The notes: a model not told the origin generated them from the sequence alone. Counted from the first letter of the stretch, positions 29,179 through 38,984 are shown. The stretch is 64,000 bases of DNA from Xanthomonas sp. GPE 39 (GCF_000963005.1 NZ_JZHZ01000007.1:2946056-3010055); one strand, 5' to 3'. Translations and numbers: made by a program.

Positions 29179-30062
29179 AGAACGATTCCTCTGACAGCCA
29201 GTTCATGCAGGTATTTGCCGTAGTTGTTTTTCAGCAGTGGAGCGGCAAGTTTCTCCAGCTGCGCCGCGTCGATCCAGCCCTGCCCGAACGCGATTTCTTC
29301 CGGGCAGCACACTTGCAAACCTTGCCGCGCCTGGATGGTCTCGATGAAGTTGGACGCTTCGTGCAGCGACTGATGGGTGCCTGTATCCAGCCAGGCGTAG
29401 CCACGCCCCAATGCCTCCAGATGCAGTTCACCGGCCTCCAGGTAACGGCGATTAAGATCGGTGATCTCCAGTTCGCCACGCGGCGACGGCTTCAATTCCG
29501 CCGCATGATCGCTAGCCTGACCATCGTAGAAATACAAGCCGGTGACAGCGTAGTTGGAGCGCGGCTTGAGCGGCTTCTCCTCCAAATCGATAACCTTGCC
29601 GGCTGCATCGAACGCGGCGACACCATAGCGCCCGGGATCGTTGACCCAGTAGCCGAAGACAGTGGCGCCGCGTTGCCGCGCATCGGCACGACGCAAGGTC
29701 TCGGTCAGACCATGACCATGAAAGATATTGTCGCCCAATACCAGACAACTCGGCTTTCCGGCAACGAACTGGCGCCCGATCAGATACGCTTGCGCCAATC
29801 CATCCGGACTCGGTTGCACCGCATAGGCGATATTCATTCCCCACTGCGCACCATCACCGAGCAACGCTTGGAATAGCGCCTGCTCGTGTGGCGTATTGAT
29901 AATCAGCACCTCGCGAATCCCAGCCAGCATCAGCACACTGAGCGGGTAATAGATCATCGGCTTGTCGTAAACAGGCAGCAACTGCTTGCTCACACCCTTG
30001 GTGATCGGATACAGCCGCGTGCCGGAGCCGCCTGCGAGAATAATGCCCTTGCGTTGCGTCAT
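29175..30062 (-). CDS. rmlA: Glucose-1-phosphate thymidylyltransferase
   Basis: First enzyme of dTDP-L-rhamnose synthesis: glucose-1-P plus dTTP. It has 295 residues. The nucleotide loop is [20 protein letters not shown] (9-28), followed by [31 protein letters not shown] holds the metal-binding aspartate and [20 protein letters not shown] the sugar site. ATG 30062 is preceded by AAGGAAAG; the in-frame codons upstream to 30095 are not conserved. It lies 61 bases after rmlB. Confidence 0.97.
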   Translation of the reverse strand: MTQRKGIILAGGSGTRLYPITKGVSKQLLPVYDKPMIYYPLSVLMLAGIREVLIINTPHEQALFQALLGDGAQWGMNIAYAVQPSPDGLAQAYLIGRQFVAGKPSCLVLGDNIFHGHGLTETLRRADARQRGATVFGYWVNDPGRYGVAAFDAAGKVIDLEEKPLKPRSNYAVTGLYFYDGQASDHAAELKPSPRGELEITDLNRRYLEAGELHLEALGRGYAWLDTGTHQSLHEASNFIETIQARQGLQVCCPEEIAFGQGWIDAAQLEKLAAPLLKNNYGKYLHELAVRGIVL

Positions 30063-30123
30063 GAGGTCTTTCCTTTGCATGTCAGCACCGCCCAAGCGGC
30101 ACGCACGTTACGAGGGACGCGGG

Positions 30124-31179
30124 TTATGCCGCCGTCCCGATCCGTTCCAGGCGATAGCTGCCGTCGAGTACGCCCTGCACCCAGTCTTGATGGTTCAAAT
30201 ACCAGTCCACAGTGACCGCAATTCCCTGCTCGAAGCTATACGTCGGCTCCCAGCCCAGTTCGTTCTTCAATTTGGACGCATCGATCGCGTAGCGTCGGTC
30301 GTGACCCGGCCGGTCGGCGACGTGGGTGATCTGACTGGCGCGGGGTTTGCCGTCCTCGCGCGGACGCCGCGCGTCCAGCAGTGCGCAGATTGCCTGCACC
30401 ACCTCGATATTCTGCTTCTCGGCGTTACCACCGACGTTGTAGGTCTCGCCGACCTTGCCCTTGGCCAGCACGGTGCGAATCGCTTCGCAGTGGTCGCCGA
30501 CGAACAACCAATCGCGCACCTGCTTGCCATCGCCATAGACTGGCAGCGGTTCGCCGGCCAGCGCCTTGGCGATCACCAGCGGGATGAGTTTCTCCGGGAA
30601 GTGATACGGGCCGTAATTGTTGGAGCAGTTGGTGGTCAGCACCGGCAACCCATAGGTGTGGTGGAACGCACGCACCAGGTGATCGGAAGCGGCCTTGGAC
30701 GCGGAATATGGCGAGTTCGGCGCATACGGCGTGGTTTCGGTGAACTTACCGGTCTCGCCGAGCGTGCCATAGACCTCGTCGGTGGACACATGCAGGAAGC
30801 GGAAACCTTCGCGGCGTGTGTCCGGCAAGGCTTTCCAGTAATCGCGTACCGCCTCCAGCAGGCCAAGGGTGCCGACGACATTGGTCTGGATGAACGCTCC
30901 CGGGCCATCGATCGAACGATCCACATGGCTTTCGGCAGCGAAATTGAGCACCGCATCTGGCTGATGTTCGGTCAGCAAGCGAGTCACAAGGGCGCGGTCG
31001 CCGATATCGCCATGCGCGAAGACATGGTCCGGATTCCCCTGCAGCGCAGCCAAGGTGTGCAGATTGCCGGCATACGTCAGCGCATCCAGGTTGATCACCC
31101 GCGCGCCGCGCGCCACTGCCTCAAGCACGAAATTGCCGCCGATGAAACCGGCACCGCCGGTCACGAGCCAAGTCGCCAC
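30124..31179 (-). CDS. rmlB: dTDP-glucose 4,6-dehydratase
   Basis: Second enzyme of the rhamnose pathway, an extended short-chain dehydrogenase. It has 351 residues from GTG 31179. The NAD loop is [12 protein letters not shown] (7-18), and STDEVYG carries the Thr/Asp/Glu catalytic residues. [12 protein letters not shown] has the YxxxK pair. [13 protein letters not shown] and [10 protein letters not shown] are typical RmlB motifs. The GTG start has AGGAGA about 9 bases upstream. Longer in-frame extensions back to 31386 lie in the promoter region shared with the divergent etfB. Confidence 0.96.
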   Translation of the reverse strand: MATWLVTGGAGFIGGNFVLEAVARGARVINLDALTYAGNLHTLAALQGNPDHVFAHGDIGDRALVTRLLTEHQPDAVLNFAAESHVDRSIDGPGAFIQTNVVGTLGLLEAVRDYWKALPDTRREGFRFLHVSTDEVYGTLGETGKFTETTPYAPNSPYSASKAASDHLVRAFHHTYGLPVLTTNCSNNYGPYHFPEKLIPLVIAKALAGEPLPVYGDGKQVRDWLFVGDHCEAIRTVLAKGKVGETYNVGGNAEKQNIEVVQAICALLDARRPREDGKPRASQITHVADRPGHDRRYAIDASKLKNELGWEPTYSFEQGIAVTVDWYLNHQDWVQGVLDGSYRLERIGTAA

Positions 31180-31407
31180 TGTTGTGTCTCTCCTGATCGG
31201 ACGCCGTCGGCACCCAATGCCCAAACCGCACAGAATATACGCTTTATATGAATCGGTCGTGGTCGCCGCACCGGGCGATCGCGGCCCGCTGATTGCGCCC
31301 TCCATACGCCATCGCATGGCACCCCGCACCCGGTTAGAATCCTCCGACTGCCCCGCGCCTGCCGTTGCAGCCGAGGCTTCCCGCACTACTGAAGGATCAC
31401 GTACACG

Positions 31408-32154
31408 ATGAAAATCCTCGTCGCCTACAAGCGCGTGGTGGACTACAACGTCCGCATCCAGGTCAAACCGGACGGCTCCGGCGTGGTCACCGAGGGCGTC
31501 AAGCTCTCCGCCAATCCATTCGACGAGATCGCCCTGGAAGAGGCGCTGCGCCTACGCGACGCCGGCATCGCCAGCGAGGTGGTGGTCGCCACCATCGCGC
31601 CGGCCGACGCCGCCGCGCACCTGCGCAACGGCCTGGCGATGGGTGCCAACCGCGCCATCCACGTGGTGACCGACGCCGCGATCCAGCCGCTGACCGCCGC
31701 ACGCACCTTGCTCAAGCTGGTCGAGCAGGAGCAGCCGGATCTGGTGATCCTCGGCAAACAGGCCATCGACGACGATGCCAACCAGACCGGGCAGATGCTG
31801 GCCACACTGTGGGGCCGACCACAGGCCACCTTCGCCAGCAAGCTGGTCGTGGCCGACGGCAAGGCCACGGTGACCCGCGAGGTCGATGCCGGCCTGGAAA
31901 CAGTGGAAGTGGATCTGCCGGCGGTGATCACCACCGACCTGCGCCTGAACGAACCACGCTTCATCAAACTGCCGGACATCATGAAGGCAAAAAGCAAGCC
32001 GCTGCAGACCCTGGCCTTCGCCGACCTGGGCGTGCAGGCCAACGACAGCCTCGCCATCACTCATTACGCCCCACCCGCCAAGCGCAGCCGCGGCGTGATG
32101 GTCAAGGACGCCGCCGAACTGGTGGCCGCACTCAAGCAAAAAGGGTTGCTGTAA
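31408..32154 (+). CDS. etfB: Electron transfer flavoprotein subunit beta
   Basis: Small subunit of ETF, the soluble acceptor for acyl-CoA dehydrogenases. It has 248 residues. It begins [20 protein letters not shown], with [16 protein letters not shown] typical of Etf[31 protein letters not shown] (cited in part) contains the conserved loop that docks the partner dehydrogenases. [21 protein letters not shown] binds AMP. GAAGGA lies about 10 bases before the ATG. It overlaps etfA as TAATG. Confidence 0.96.
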   Translation: MKILVAYKRVVDYNVRIQVKPDGSGVVTEGVKLSANPFDEIALEEALRLRDAGIASEVVVATIAPADAAAHLRNGLAMGANRAIHVVTDAAIQPLTAARTLLKLVEQEQPDLVILGKQAIDDDANQTGQMLATLWGRPQATFASKLVVADGKATVTREVDAGLETVEVDLPAVITTDLRLNEPRFIKLPDIMKAKSKPLQTLAFADLGVQANDSLAITHYAPPAKRSRGVMVKDAAELVAALKQKGLL

Positions 32155-33095
32155 TGGCCAAGATCCTCATCGTCGCCGAACACCTCAACGGGCAGCTCAA
32201 CGCCGCCACCGCCAAAACCGTCAGCGCCGCGCAAGCGCTGTCGCCCGCCACCATCGACATCGTCGTGCTCGCCACCGATCCGACCCCGGTGGCCGCGCAG
32301 GCTGCGCAAATCGCCGGCGTCACCCGTGTACTCACGGTCGCCAACCCGGCCAATGCGCACACCATTGCGCAGGTGCTGGGCCCGCAGATCGCTGCGTTGG
32401 CAAAGGGCTACACCCACGTATTCGGCCCCTCCACCACCTTCGGCAAGGATCTGATGCCGGTGGTGGCCGCGCTGCTCGGCGTCAACCAGATCTCCGACCT
32501 GATGGCGGTGGACGGCGAGTACGCGTTCAAGCGCCCGATCTATGCCGGCAACGCCATCATCAGCGTGCAGGCGCCAGCCGATCAGATCGTGGTCGCCACC
32601 GTGCGCAACGCATCCTGGCCCGAAGCGGCGCAAGGCGGCAACGCTGCAATTGAAGCGATCAGCGTCGACGTCGCGCTGCCCAACCACACTCGCTTCATCG
32701 GCTTGGCCGCCGGTAGTTCCGACCGCCCCGATCTGCAAAGCGCCAAGCGCGTGGTGTCCGGCGGGCGCGGCGTCGGCTCGGCGGAAAACTTCCAAATCGT
32801 CTACCAACTGGCCGACAAACTCGGCGCGGCGGTCGGCGCCTCGCGCGCGGCGGTCGACGCCGGTTACGTGCCGAACGAGCTGCAGGTTGGGCAAACCGGC
32901 AAGATCATCGCACCTGACTTGTACGTAGCCATCGGCATCAGTGGCGCGATCCAGCACCTGACCGGGATCAAGGACGCTGGCACCATCGTGGCGATCAACA
33001 AGGATCCGGAATCACCGATCTTCGAGATCGCCGATATCGGCTTGGTCGGGGATCTGTTCACCGTGCTGCCGGAGTTGGAAAAGGCGCTTGGCTGA
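32154..33095 (+). CDS. etfA: Electron transfer flavoprotein subunit alpha
   Basis: FAD-binding large subunit of ETF, 313 residues. The C-terminal FAD domain shows [58 protein letters not shown] and the end [22 protein letters not shown], the family signature. The ATG at 32154 shares an A with the etfB stop. In xanthomonads etfA marks one border of the LPS locus, as it does here. Confidence 0.97.
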   Translation: MAKILIVAEHLNGQLNAATAKTVSAAQALSPATIDIVVLATDPTPVAAQAAQIAGVTRVLTVANPANAHTIAQVLGPQIAALAKGYTHVFGPSTTFGKDLMPVVAALLGVNQISDLMAVDGEYAFKRPIYAGNAIISVQAPADQIVVATVRNASWPEAAQGGNAAIEAISVDVALPNHTRFIGLAAGSSDRPDLQSAKRVVSGGRGVGSAENFQIVYQLADKLGAAVGASRAAVDAGYVPNELQVGQTGKIIAPDLYVAIGISGAIQHLTGIKDAGTIVAINKDPESPIFEIADIGLVGDLFTVLPELEKALG

Positions 33096-33193
33096 GCCGT
33101 GAACAATGGTTGATATTGCCATCTGGGCCGGTACGCTGGCTGTTTACGTAACCAGCTCCTACGGACTCGCCCAGCCTACTGAACAGAGCGGGT

Positions 33194-33199
33194 TATAAT
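33194..33199 (+). promoter_or_regulatory. Perfect -10 hexamer upstream of the lipid-linked sugar operon
   Basis: TATAAT lies 32 bases before the ATG at 33232, in a 136-base spacer after etfA. No good -35 is visible at 17 or 18 bases. An imperfect palindrome around TTTACGTAA lies upstream near 33144. It is the best candidate for a separate start of the seven-gene block. Confidence 0.4.
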
Positions 33200-33231
33200 C
33201 GCGATTCAGCTTTCGATCATCAGGTTGCGTA

Positions 33232-34680
33232 ATGCCACTTACATCCAGTTTTCCAGCAGACCGCCCAGGTGTTTCAGGGCATGCACTCTGTGTGGATCTG
33301 GACGGCACGCTGCTGAATTCGGACATTCTCTACGAGTCTCTGCTCGCGCTGCTGGCACGTAATCCGCTGTACCTGTTCCTGTTGCCGCTGTGGCTACTGC
33401 ACGGCAAAGCCGCATTGAAGCGCGAACTCGCCAAGCGCGTGTCGCTTCCAGCAGAAACACTGCCCTACAACGCGGATGTGCTGGAACTGCTTCGCACCAC
33501 GCCACAGCGTCCACGCGTGCTTTGCACGGCTTCCGATGAATTACTGGTCGCACCAATTGCCGCACACCTGGGCCTGTTCGAAGAGGTCATCGCCAGCGAC
33601 GGCCAGCGCAACCTGTCCGGCCGCAACAAGGCCGACGTCCTGGTGGAGCGCTTCGGCGCAGGCAACTTTGACTATGCAGGCAATGGCCGCGTAGACCTTC
33701 ACGTCTGGGACAAGGCCGGCGGTGCCTGGGTGGTCAACAACGGCAACGGGCTGCGCGCGGCAGCGGCACAACGCACCACCGTCCACGCACACTGGCCGGC
33801 GCCACCGCGTACCCGCGCCTGGCTGAAGGCGCTGCGTCTGCACCAGTGGTTGAAGAACTTGCTGGTGTTCGTGCCGCTACTGACTGCGCATCGTTTCATG
33901 GAGGGCGAATCGATCCTACAGTCGGTTATCGCCATGGTCGCGTTCGGGCTGTGCGCCTCGGGTGTGTATGTCCTCAACGACCTGCTCGACCTCACCCCCG
34001 ATCGACATCATCCACGCAAACGCAAACGTCCATTCGCCGCCGGTCGGCTACCGCTTCTGCAAGGACTGTTCGCTGCGCCCGCATTGACTCTTGCCGGACT
34101 TGCACTGTCGCTCGCCTGCACGCCGCAATTCACCCTGGTCTTGCTGGCCTATTACACGATGACCCTGGCCTACTCGCTGCGTCTCAAGCGCATCGTGATG
34201 ATCGACGTTGTACTGCTGGCGGCGCTGTATACCGTGCGGATCATCGGCGGCGCAGTGGCCATCCACCTGGACCTGTCGTTCTGGCTGCTAGCGTTCTCGA
34301 TGTTTATCTTTTTGTCACTGGCGCTACTCAAGCGATACACCGAACTGCACGCAATGCTCAACAGCGGCAAGACCAAGGCCAGCGGTCGCGCCTACTCCGT
34401 GGAAGACCTAGTGTTGTTGCAATCGATGGGTGCCGCCGCCGGCTACATCGCGGTGCTGGTCATGGCGCTGTACATCAACAGCCCGGAAAGCGTGCACCTA
34501 TACCACCATCCGCAACTGCTGTGGCTGATCTGCCCAGTGCTGCTGTACTGGGTCAGCCGGGTCTGGATCGTGGCGCATCGCGGCGACATGCACGACGACC
34601 CGATCGTCTTCGCTGCCACCGATCGCGTCAGCCAGGTGGTCGTGGCGCTATGCGGTCTGTTCGCGCTGAGCGCCATCTGA
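33232..34680 (+). CDS. HAD phosphatase-UbiA prenyltransferase fusion (DPPR-synthase-like)
   Basis: A 482-residue fusion. Residues 20-190 form a HAD domain: DLDGT (22-26), LCTASDE and GRNKADVL. The final acidic motif reads YAGNGRVDL, with N in place of the usual first D. Residues about 200-482 are a UbiA-family membrane prenyltransferase with LHQWLKNLLVFVP and the first Asp-rich motif NDLLDLTPDRHHP from residue 249. The second, YSLRLKRIVMIDV, has D325. The nearest known relatives of this UbiA type are phosphoribosyl transferases such as mycobacterial Rv3806c, which put 5-P-ribose on decaprenyl phosphate. The HAD part could supply the 5-phosphatase step; that is inference. Confidence 0.8.
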   Translation: MPLTSSFPADRPGVSGHALCVDLDGTLLNSDILYESLLALLARNPLYLFLLPLWLLHGKAALKRELAKRVSLPAETLPYNADVLELLRTTPQRPRVLCTASDELLVAPIAAHLGLFEEVIASDGQRNLSGRNKADVLVERFGAGNFDYAGNGRVDLHVWDKAGGAWVVNNGNGLRAAAAQRTTVHAHWPAPPRTRAWLKALRLHQWLKNLLVFVPLLTAHRFMEGESILQSVIAMVAFGLCASGVYVLNDLLDLTPDRHHPRKRKRPFAAGRLPLLQGLFAAPALTLAGLALSLACTPQFTLVLLAYYTMTLAYSLRLKRIVMIDVVLLAALYTVRIIGGAVAIHLDLSFWLLAFSMFIFLSLALLKRYTELHAMLNSGKTKASGRAYSVEDLVLLQSMGAAAGYIAVLVMALYINSPESVHLYHHPQLLWLICPVLLYWVSRVWIVAHRGDMHDDPIVFAATDRVSQVVVALCGLFALSAI

Positions 34681-35987
34681 TGACAGATGCCGGGCATTCT
34701 TGGGGACGCTATCCTCGGGCAACGCAAACGCTGCTAACGATCCTCGACCGGACCGCCGCATTGCCCGCCTTCGCAGGCAGTGCATTACCACGCGGCAATG
34801 GCCGCAGCTACGGCGACAGTTGCCTCAATCCGGACGGCACCTTGCTATGCGCACGCGGCCTGGACCGCTTCATCGACTTCGATCCGCAATCCGGTCGGCT
34901 ACGCTGCGAGGCTGGCGTCACCCTCGCCGACATCATCGACCTGGCCTTGCCGCAAGGCTGGTTCCTACCGGTGACACCAGGCACACGTTACGTCACCGTG
35001 GCCGGCGCTATCGCCAACGACGTACACGGCAAGAACCATCACCGCACCGGCACCTTCGGCCATCACGTGTGCGCCTTCGAACTGCTGCGTAGCGACGGCA
35101 ACCGCCGTCTGTGCACCGCGCACGACGATGCCGAGGGCTGGTTTGCGGCGACGGTGGGCGGACTCGGCCTGACCGGGCTGATCACCTGGGCGGAGATCCA
35201 ATTGCGCCGCGTCGCCGGTCCCGTGCTGGAGACGGAGAATATTCGCTTCGGCTCGCTCGACGAGTTCTTCGCCCTGTCCGCCACATCGGCCAAAAGCCAC
35301 GAATATAGCGTCGCGTGGATCGATTGCCTGGCCAGCGGGCGCGCACGCGGACGCGGTCATTTCACCCGTGCCGATCACTGCGCCGGCCTGCCCGAAGAAC
35401 GTCCGAGTACGCCCGGCAACGGCATGGTCATGCCAATGACCCCGCCATTTTCTCTGGTCAACCGCCTATCGCTGCGACCGTTCAATACACTGTACTACTG
35501 GCGCCAGCCTGCACTGCGCAAACGCCGGCTCAGCCATGTGCTGCCGTTCTTCTACCCACTTGATGGTATCGGCCACTGGAACCGCATGTACGGCCCACGC
35601 GGCTTTTTGCAATACCAATGCGTGTTGCCACCGACCACCGCGCGCGAGGGCGTAGACGCATTGTTGGCGGAAATCGCACGCAGCGGCAGCGGCTCCTTCC
35701 TCGCTGTGCTGAAGGAATTCGGCGACATCGCCTCGCCCGGCATGCTGTCTTTTCCGCGCCCAGGCACCACGCTCGCCCTGGATTTCCCCAATAACGGCAC
35801 CGAAGTGCTGCGCCTGCTGGAACGGCTGGACCGCATCGTCGACGAAGCCGGCGGCGCTCTGTACCCTGCCAAGGATGCGCGCATGAGCGCTCACTCGTTC
35901 CAACACGCCTACAGCCGCTGGCAAGCATTCAGCCGCTATCTCGATCCACGTTTTTCATCCGGCTTCTGGCGCCGGGTCACGGAGTGA
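34680..35987 (+). CDS. FAD-binding oxidoreductase, DprE1-like
   Basis: A 435-residue FAD-linked oxidase of the vanillyl-alcohol-oxidase superfamily. LPRGNGRSYGDSCLN (about 36-50) binds the pyrophosphate. VTVAGAIANDVHGKNHH (through residue 121) is nearly the mycobacterial DprE1 signature, and its histidine 116 corresponds to the FAD-contacting residue. GGALYPAKDARMS carries lysine 398, matching the DprE1 active-site lysine. DprE1 oxidises C2 of decaprenyl-phosphoryl-ribose. The ATG overlaps the previous stop as TGATG, and a DprE2-like gene follows, so an epimerase pair acting on prenyl-phosphoryl ribose is the best reading. It is not tested here. Confidence 0.82.
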   Translation: MTDAGHSWGRYPRATQTLLTILDRTAALPAFAGSALPRGNGRSYGDSCLNPDGTLLCARGLDRFIDFDPQSGRLRCEAGVTLADIIDLALPQGWFLPVTPGTRYVTVAGAIANDVHGKNHHRTGTFGHHVCAFELLRSDGNRRLCTAHDDAEGWFAATVGGLGLTGLITWAEIQLRRVAGPVLETENIRFGSLDEFFALSATSAKSHEYSVAWIDCLASGRARGRGHFTRADHCAGLPEERPSTPGNGMVMPMTPPFSLVNRLSLRPFNTLYYWRQPALRKRRLSHVLPFFYPLDGIGHWNRMYGPRGFLQYQCVLPPTTAREGVDALLAEIARSGSGSFLAVLKEFGDIASPGMLSFPRPGTTLALDFPNNGTEVLRLLERLDRIVDEAGGALYPAKDARMSAHSFQHAYSRWQAFSRYLDPRFSSGFWRRVTE

Positions 35988-35989
35988 AC

Positions 35990-36718
35990 ATGCAACGCGT
36001 CCTCATCATCGGTGCGACCTCCGCCATCGCCGAAGCCACCGCCCGTCATTACGCTGCCCGCGGTGCGGCGATTCATCTGCTCGGTCGCCAAGCCACACGC
36101 TTAGAAGCAATCGCAGCGGATCTTTCGGTGCGCGGGGCCAACGCCAGTTACGGGGTGCTCGACGTCAACGATACCGCCGGCCACGCTGCGGCGTTCGACA
36201 CCGCTTGGGCTGCACTGGGTAGCGTGGACGTGGTACTGATCGCCCACGGCACACTTCCTGACCAGGCAGCATGCGAAGCTTCCGTCGCGCTGGCGTTGCA
36301 CGAATTCGCCACCAACGGCACCTCGACCATCGCCCTGTGCGCCGCGCTGGTGCCGCGCCTGCATGCCGGTGCGACGCTAGCGGTGATTTCATCGGTGGCC
36401 GGTGATCGCGGCCGCGCCAGCAACTACCTGTACGGCAGCGCCAAGGCTGCGGTCAGCGCCTATCTGAGTGGCCTGGGCCAGCGCCTGCATCAGCAAGGAA
36501 TCAACGTACTCACGATCAAACCAGGATTCGTCGACACGCCAATGACCGCCGCTTTCAAGAAGGGCGCGCTGTGGGCCAAGCCCGACCACATCGCCAAGGG
36601 CATCCTGCGCGCGGTCGATGGTGGCCGCGCAATCGCCTACCTGCCCGGTTTCTGGTGGGCCATCATGTTCATCATCAAATCCATTCCCGAATGCGTTTTC
36701 CGCAGGATCAAGCTCTGA
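35990..36718 (+). CDS. Short-chain dehydrogenase, DprE2-like
   Basis: A 242-residue SDR. The cofactor loop is IIGATSAIAEATARHYA (6-22). SSVAGDRGRASNYLYGSAKA contains the catalytic serine and Y148/K152 and closely resembles the DprE2 signature. KPGFVDTPMTAAF follows. The C-terminus is hydrophobic and basic (YLPGFWWAIMFIIKSIPECVFRRIKL, cited in part), as in DprE2, consistent with membrane association. It would reduce the 2-keto intermediate to give an arabinose configuration. ATG 35990 has ACGGAG about 6 bases upstream; GTG 35984 is a weaker alternative. Confidence 0.83.
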   Translation: MQRVLIIGATSAIAEATARHYAARGAAIHLLGRQATRLEAIAADLSVRGANASYGVLDVNDTAGHAAAFDTAWAALGSVDVVLIAHGTLPDQAACEASVALALHEFATNGTSTIALCAALVPRLHAGATLAVISSVAGDRGRASNYLYGSAKAAVSAYLSGLGQRLHQQGINVLTIKPGFVDTPMTAAFKKGALWAKPDHIAKGILRAVDGGRAIAYLPGFWWAIMFIIKSIPECVFRRIKL

Positions 36719-36719
36719 C

Positions 36720-37664
36720 ATGACCGACAAACACGCCAAGATCGTCATCACCGGCGCTGCGGGCCTGGTCGGACAGAACCTGATCGTCGAACTCGAGCAG
36801 CAGGGCTACACCCAGCTGGTAGCGATAGACAAACACGCGCACAACCTGCAGATCCTGCGCGAGCTGCATCCGGCCGTGCGCGTGGTGCAGGCGGACCTGG
36901 CCGAGCCCGGCGACTGGACGCGCGAATTCGCGGACGCGGCCTGCGTCGCCCAGTTGCACGCGCAGATCACCGGCAAGACCAGCGACCTGTTCACCCGCAA
37001 CAATCTCACTGCGACTGCCCACGTGCTCGACGCCTGCCGCGCGGCGGACGTGCCGTATCTGGTGCACATCAGCTCCTCGGTGGTGAACTCGGTCGCCAAG
37101 GATGACTACACCGAGACCAAGCGCGTACAGGAAGCCATGGTGGTCGCTAGCGGCCTGCGCCACTGCGTGCTGCGTCCGACCCTGATGTTCGGCTGGTTCG
37201 ATCCCAAACACCTGGGTTGGCTATCGCGCTTCATGGCCAAGACACCGGTGTTTCCAATTCCCGGCAACGGCAAGTTCATGCGTCAACCGCTATACGAGCG
37301 CGATTTCTGCCGCTGCATCGCCAAATGCATCGAGCGCGAACCCGATGGCGACATCTACGACATCGTCGGAGACACCCGCGTCGACTACGTCGATATCATC
37401 AAGACGATCAAGCGAGTCAAACGCCTGCACACCTTGATCGTGCATATCCCGATCAGCTTTTTCGCCTTCCTGCTGCGCGTGTACTCGCTATTCAGCACCA
37501 AGCCTCCGTTCACTGCCGACCAGCTCAAAGCGCTCAGCGCCGGTGACGACTTCAAGGGCGTGGACACCAAGACGGTGTTCGGCGTGCGCCAGACGCCGTT
37601 CGAAGATGCGATCCGCGAAAGCTATACCGACCCGCGCTACAGCCACATCGTGCTCAAGCGCTGA
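36720..37664 (+). CDS. NAD-dependent epimerase/dehydratase family protein
   Basis: A 314-residue extended SDR. The NAD loop is ITGAAGLVGQNL (about 9-20), the catalytic serines are in HISSSVVNSVAK, and YTETK supplies the YxxxK pair. LRPTLMFGWFDPKHLGWL and the hydrophobic IPISFFAFLLRVYSLF suggest an interaction with a membrane or lipid-linked substrate. No known pathway enzyme matches exactly. It could modify a sugar on a lipid carrier or the nucleotide sugar. It starts one base after the DprE2-like stop, so it is clearly co-transcribed. Confidence 0.75.
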   Translation: MTDKHAKIVITGAAGLVGQNLIVELEQQGYTQLVAIDKHAHNLQILRELHPAVRVVQADLAEPGDWTREFADAACVAQLHAQITGKTSDLFTRNNLTATAHVLDACRAADVPYLVHISSSVVNSVAKDDYTETKRVQEAMVVASGLRHCVLRPTLMFGWFDPKHLGWLSRFMAKTPVFPIPGNGKFMRQPLYERDFCRCIAKCIEREPDGDIYDIVGDTRVDYVDIIKTIKRVKRLHTLIVHIPISFFAFLLRVYSLFSTKPPFTADQLKALSAGDDFKGVDTKTVFGVRQTPFEDAIRESYTDPRYSHIVLKR

Positions 37665-37685
37665 ACCGTCACCACGAGAGATGAC

Positions 37686-38984
37686 ATGAGTAATTTCGCG
37701 ATTGTCGGCAGCGGCCCAATGGGCCTGATGGCTGCCATGGAACTCCTGAAGAAAGGCCATCAGGTCGACGTGTACGAACGCGACGACCGCATCGGCGGCA
37801 TGTCCGCGGATTTCGATTTCGATGGCCTGCGCATCGAACGCTATTACCACTTCATCTGCAAGACCGATTTCCCGCTGTTCAAACTTCTCGACGAGTTGAA
37901 ACTATCGGACCGCCTGCACTGGACGGATACCAAAATGGGGTACTACTACCAAGGCAAGCTGCACAAGTGGGGGACCCCCTTCGCCCTGCTTGGCTTCCCG
38001 CACCTGGGGCTGGTCGACAAGATTCGCTATGCCCTGCACGTCATGCACACCAAGGGCATCAGCGACTGGACCGCGCTGGACAAGGAGAACGCGCGCGACT
38101 GGATCATACGCTGGATCGGGCCCAAGGCCTATCAGGTGATGTGGGAAAAAGCGTTTGCACTGAAATTCTTCGAATACCAGAACGCCCTGTCAGCCTCGTG
38201 GATCGGTACCCGTATCAAGCGCGTGGCGCTGTCGCGGCGTAATCTCTTCAACGAAAGCATGGGCTATCTGCAAGGTGGCTCAGCGGTACTTCTCGATCGA
38301 ATGGCGACGGAAGTCGCGCGTCTGGGAGGCCGCATTCTGCTATCCCAACCAATCGACGAGGTCACATCCGCCGACGGCAATATCACCGGTATTCGCACGT
38401 CCAGCGGCCACCATGCCTACGATGGCGTAGTATCCACTGCACCGATCCAATATGTGCCGGAAATGGTTCCCGGCCTACCGCAGGCATTCGCCGACCAGAT
38501 CACTGCGATCGAAAACATTCCGGTCGCCTGCGTAATCCTCAAACTCTCCAAACCGGTCAGCGAAAACTTCTGGATGAACATCAGCGACGACCGGATCGCC
38601 ATCCCGGGCCTGATCGAGTACAGCAACCTCAACCCAGGCAAGGGCCCCGGCGAGCACATCGTATACGCGCCCTATTACATGCCCAAAACACATCCAAAGT
38701 GGCAGTGGAGCAACCAGCAACTGATCGATGAAGTGATTAGCTACCTGCCAATGATCAATCCCGACTTCAAGCCGGAATGGATCCGCGCCACCCATTGCCA
38801 TCGCTACGAGTATGCACAAACGATCTGCCCGCCTGGATTCCAGGACATGCTACCGCCGATGAAGACGCCGCTACGCGGCTTCTTCATGGCGGATACGGCG
38901 TATTACTACCCGGAAGATCGCTCGATCAATGAGAGTATTTCGGTAGGATGCGAGATCGCTCGAACGGCTCTGTCGAAAATATGA
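37686..38984 (+). CDS. NAD(P)/FAD-dependent oxidoreductase (amine-oxidase-like fold)
   Basis: A 432-residue flavoprotein of the protoporphyrinogen-oxidase/UDP-galactopyranose-mutase superfamily. The dinucleotide loop GSGPMGLMAAMELLKKGHQV starts at residue 8, followed by YERDDRIGG. Mid-protein motifs are YYHFICKTDFPLFKLLDEL, MWEKAFALKF and YLQGGSAVLLDRM, and the C-terminal FAD contact is GFFMADTAYYYPEDRSINESI. It is often found in polysaccharide loci with no assigned reaction. A mutase- or oxidase-type action on a sugar is possible. It overlaps the GtrA gene as ATGA. Confidence 0.75.
   Translation: MSNFAIVGSGPMGLMAAMELLKKGHQVDVYERDDRIGGMSADFDFDGLRIERYYHFICKTDFPLFKLLDELKLSDRLHWTDTKMGYYYQGKLHKWGTPFALLGFPHLGLVDKIRYALHVMHTKGISDWTALDKENARDWIIRWIGPKAYQVMWEKAFALKFFEYQNALSASWIGTRIKRVALSRRNLFNESMGYLQGGSAVLLDRMATEVARLGGRILLSQPIDEVTSADGNITGIRTSSGHHAYDGVVSTAPIQYVPEMVPGLPQAFADQITAIENIPVACVILKLSKPVSENFWMNISDDRIAIPGLIEYSNLNPGKGPGEHIVYAPYYMPKTHPKWQWSNQQLIDEVISYLPMINPDFKPEWIRATHCHRYEYAQTICPPGFQDMLPPMKTPLRGFFMADTAYYYPEDRSINESISVGCEIARTALSKI

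Noticed and set aside
29986-31251. A 421-codon open frame antisense to rmlB
   Set aside because: It is fully opposite a motif-complete RmlB and has no ribosome-binding site or family residues.
33096-33231. JUMPstart/ops element before the lipid-sugar block
   Set aside because: No GGCGGTAG-type ops core is present; only a TATAAT and a weak palindrome were seen.
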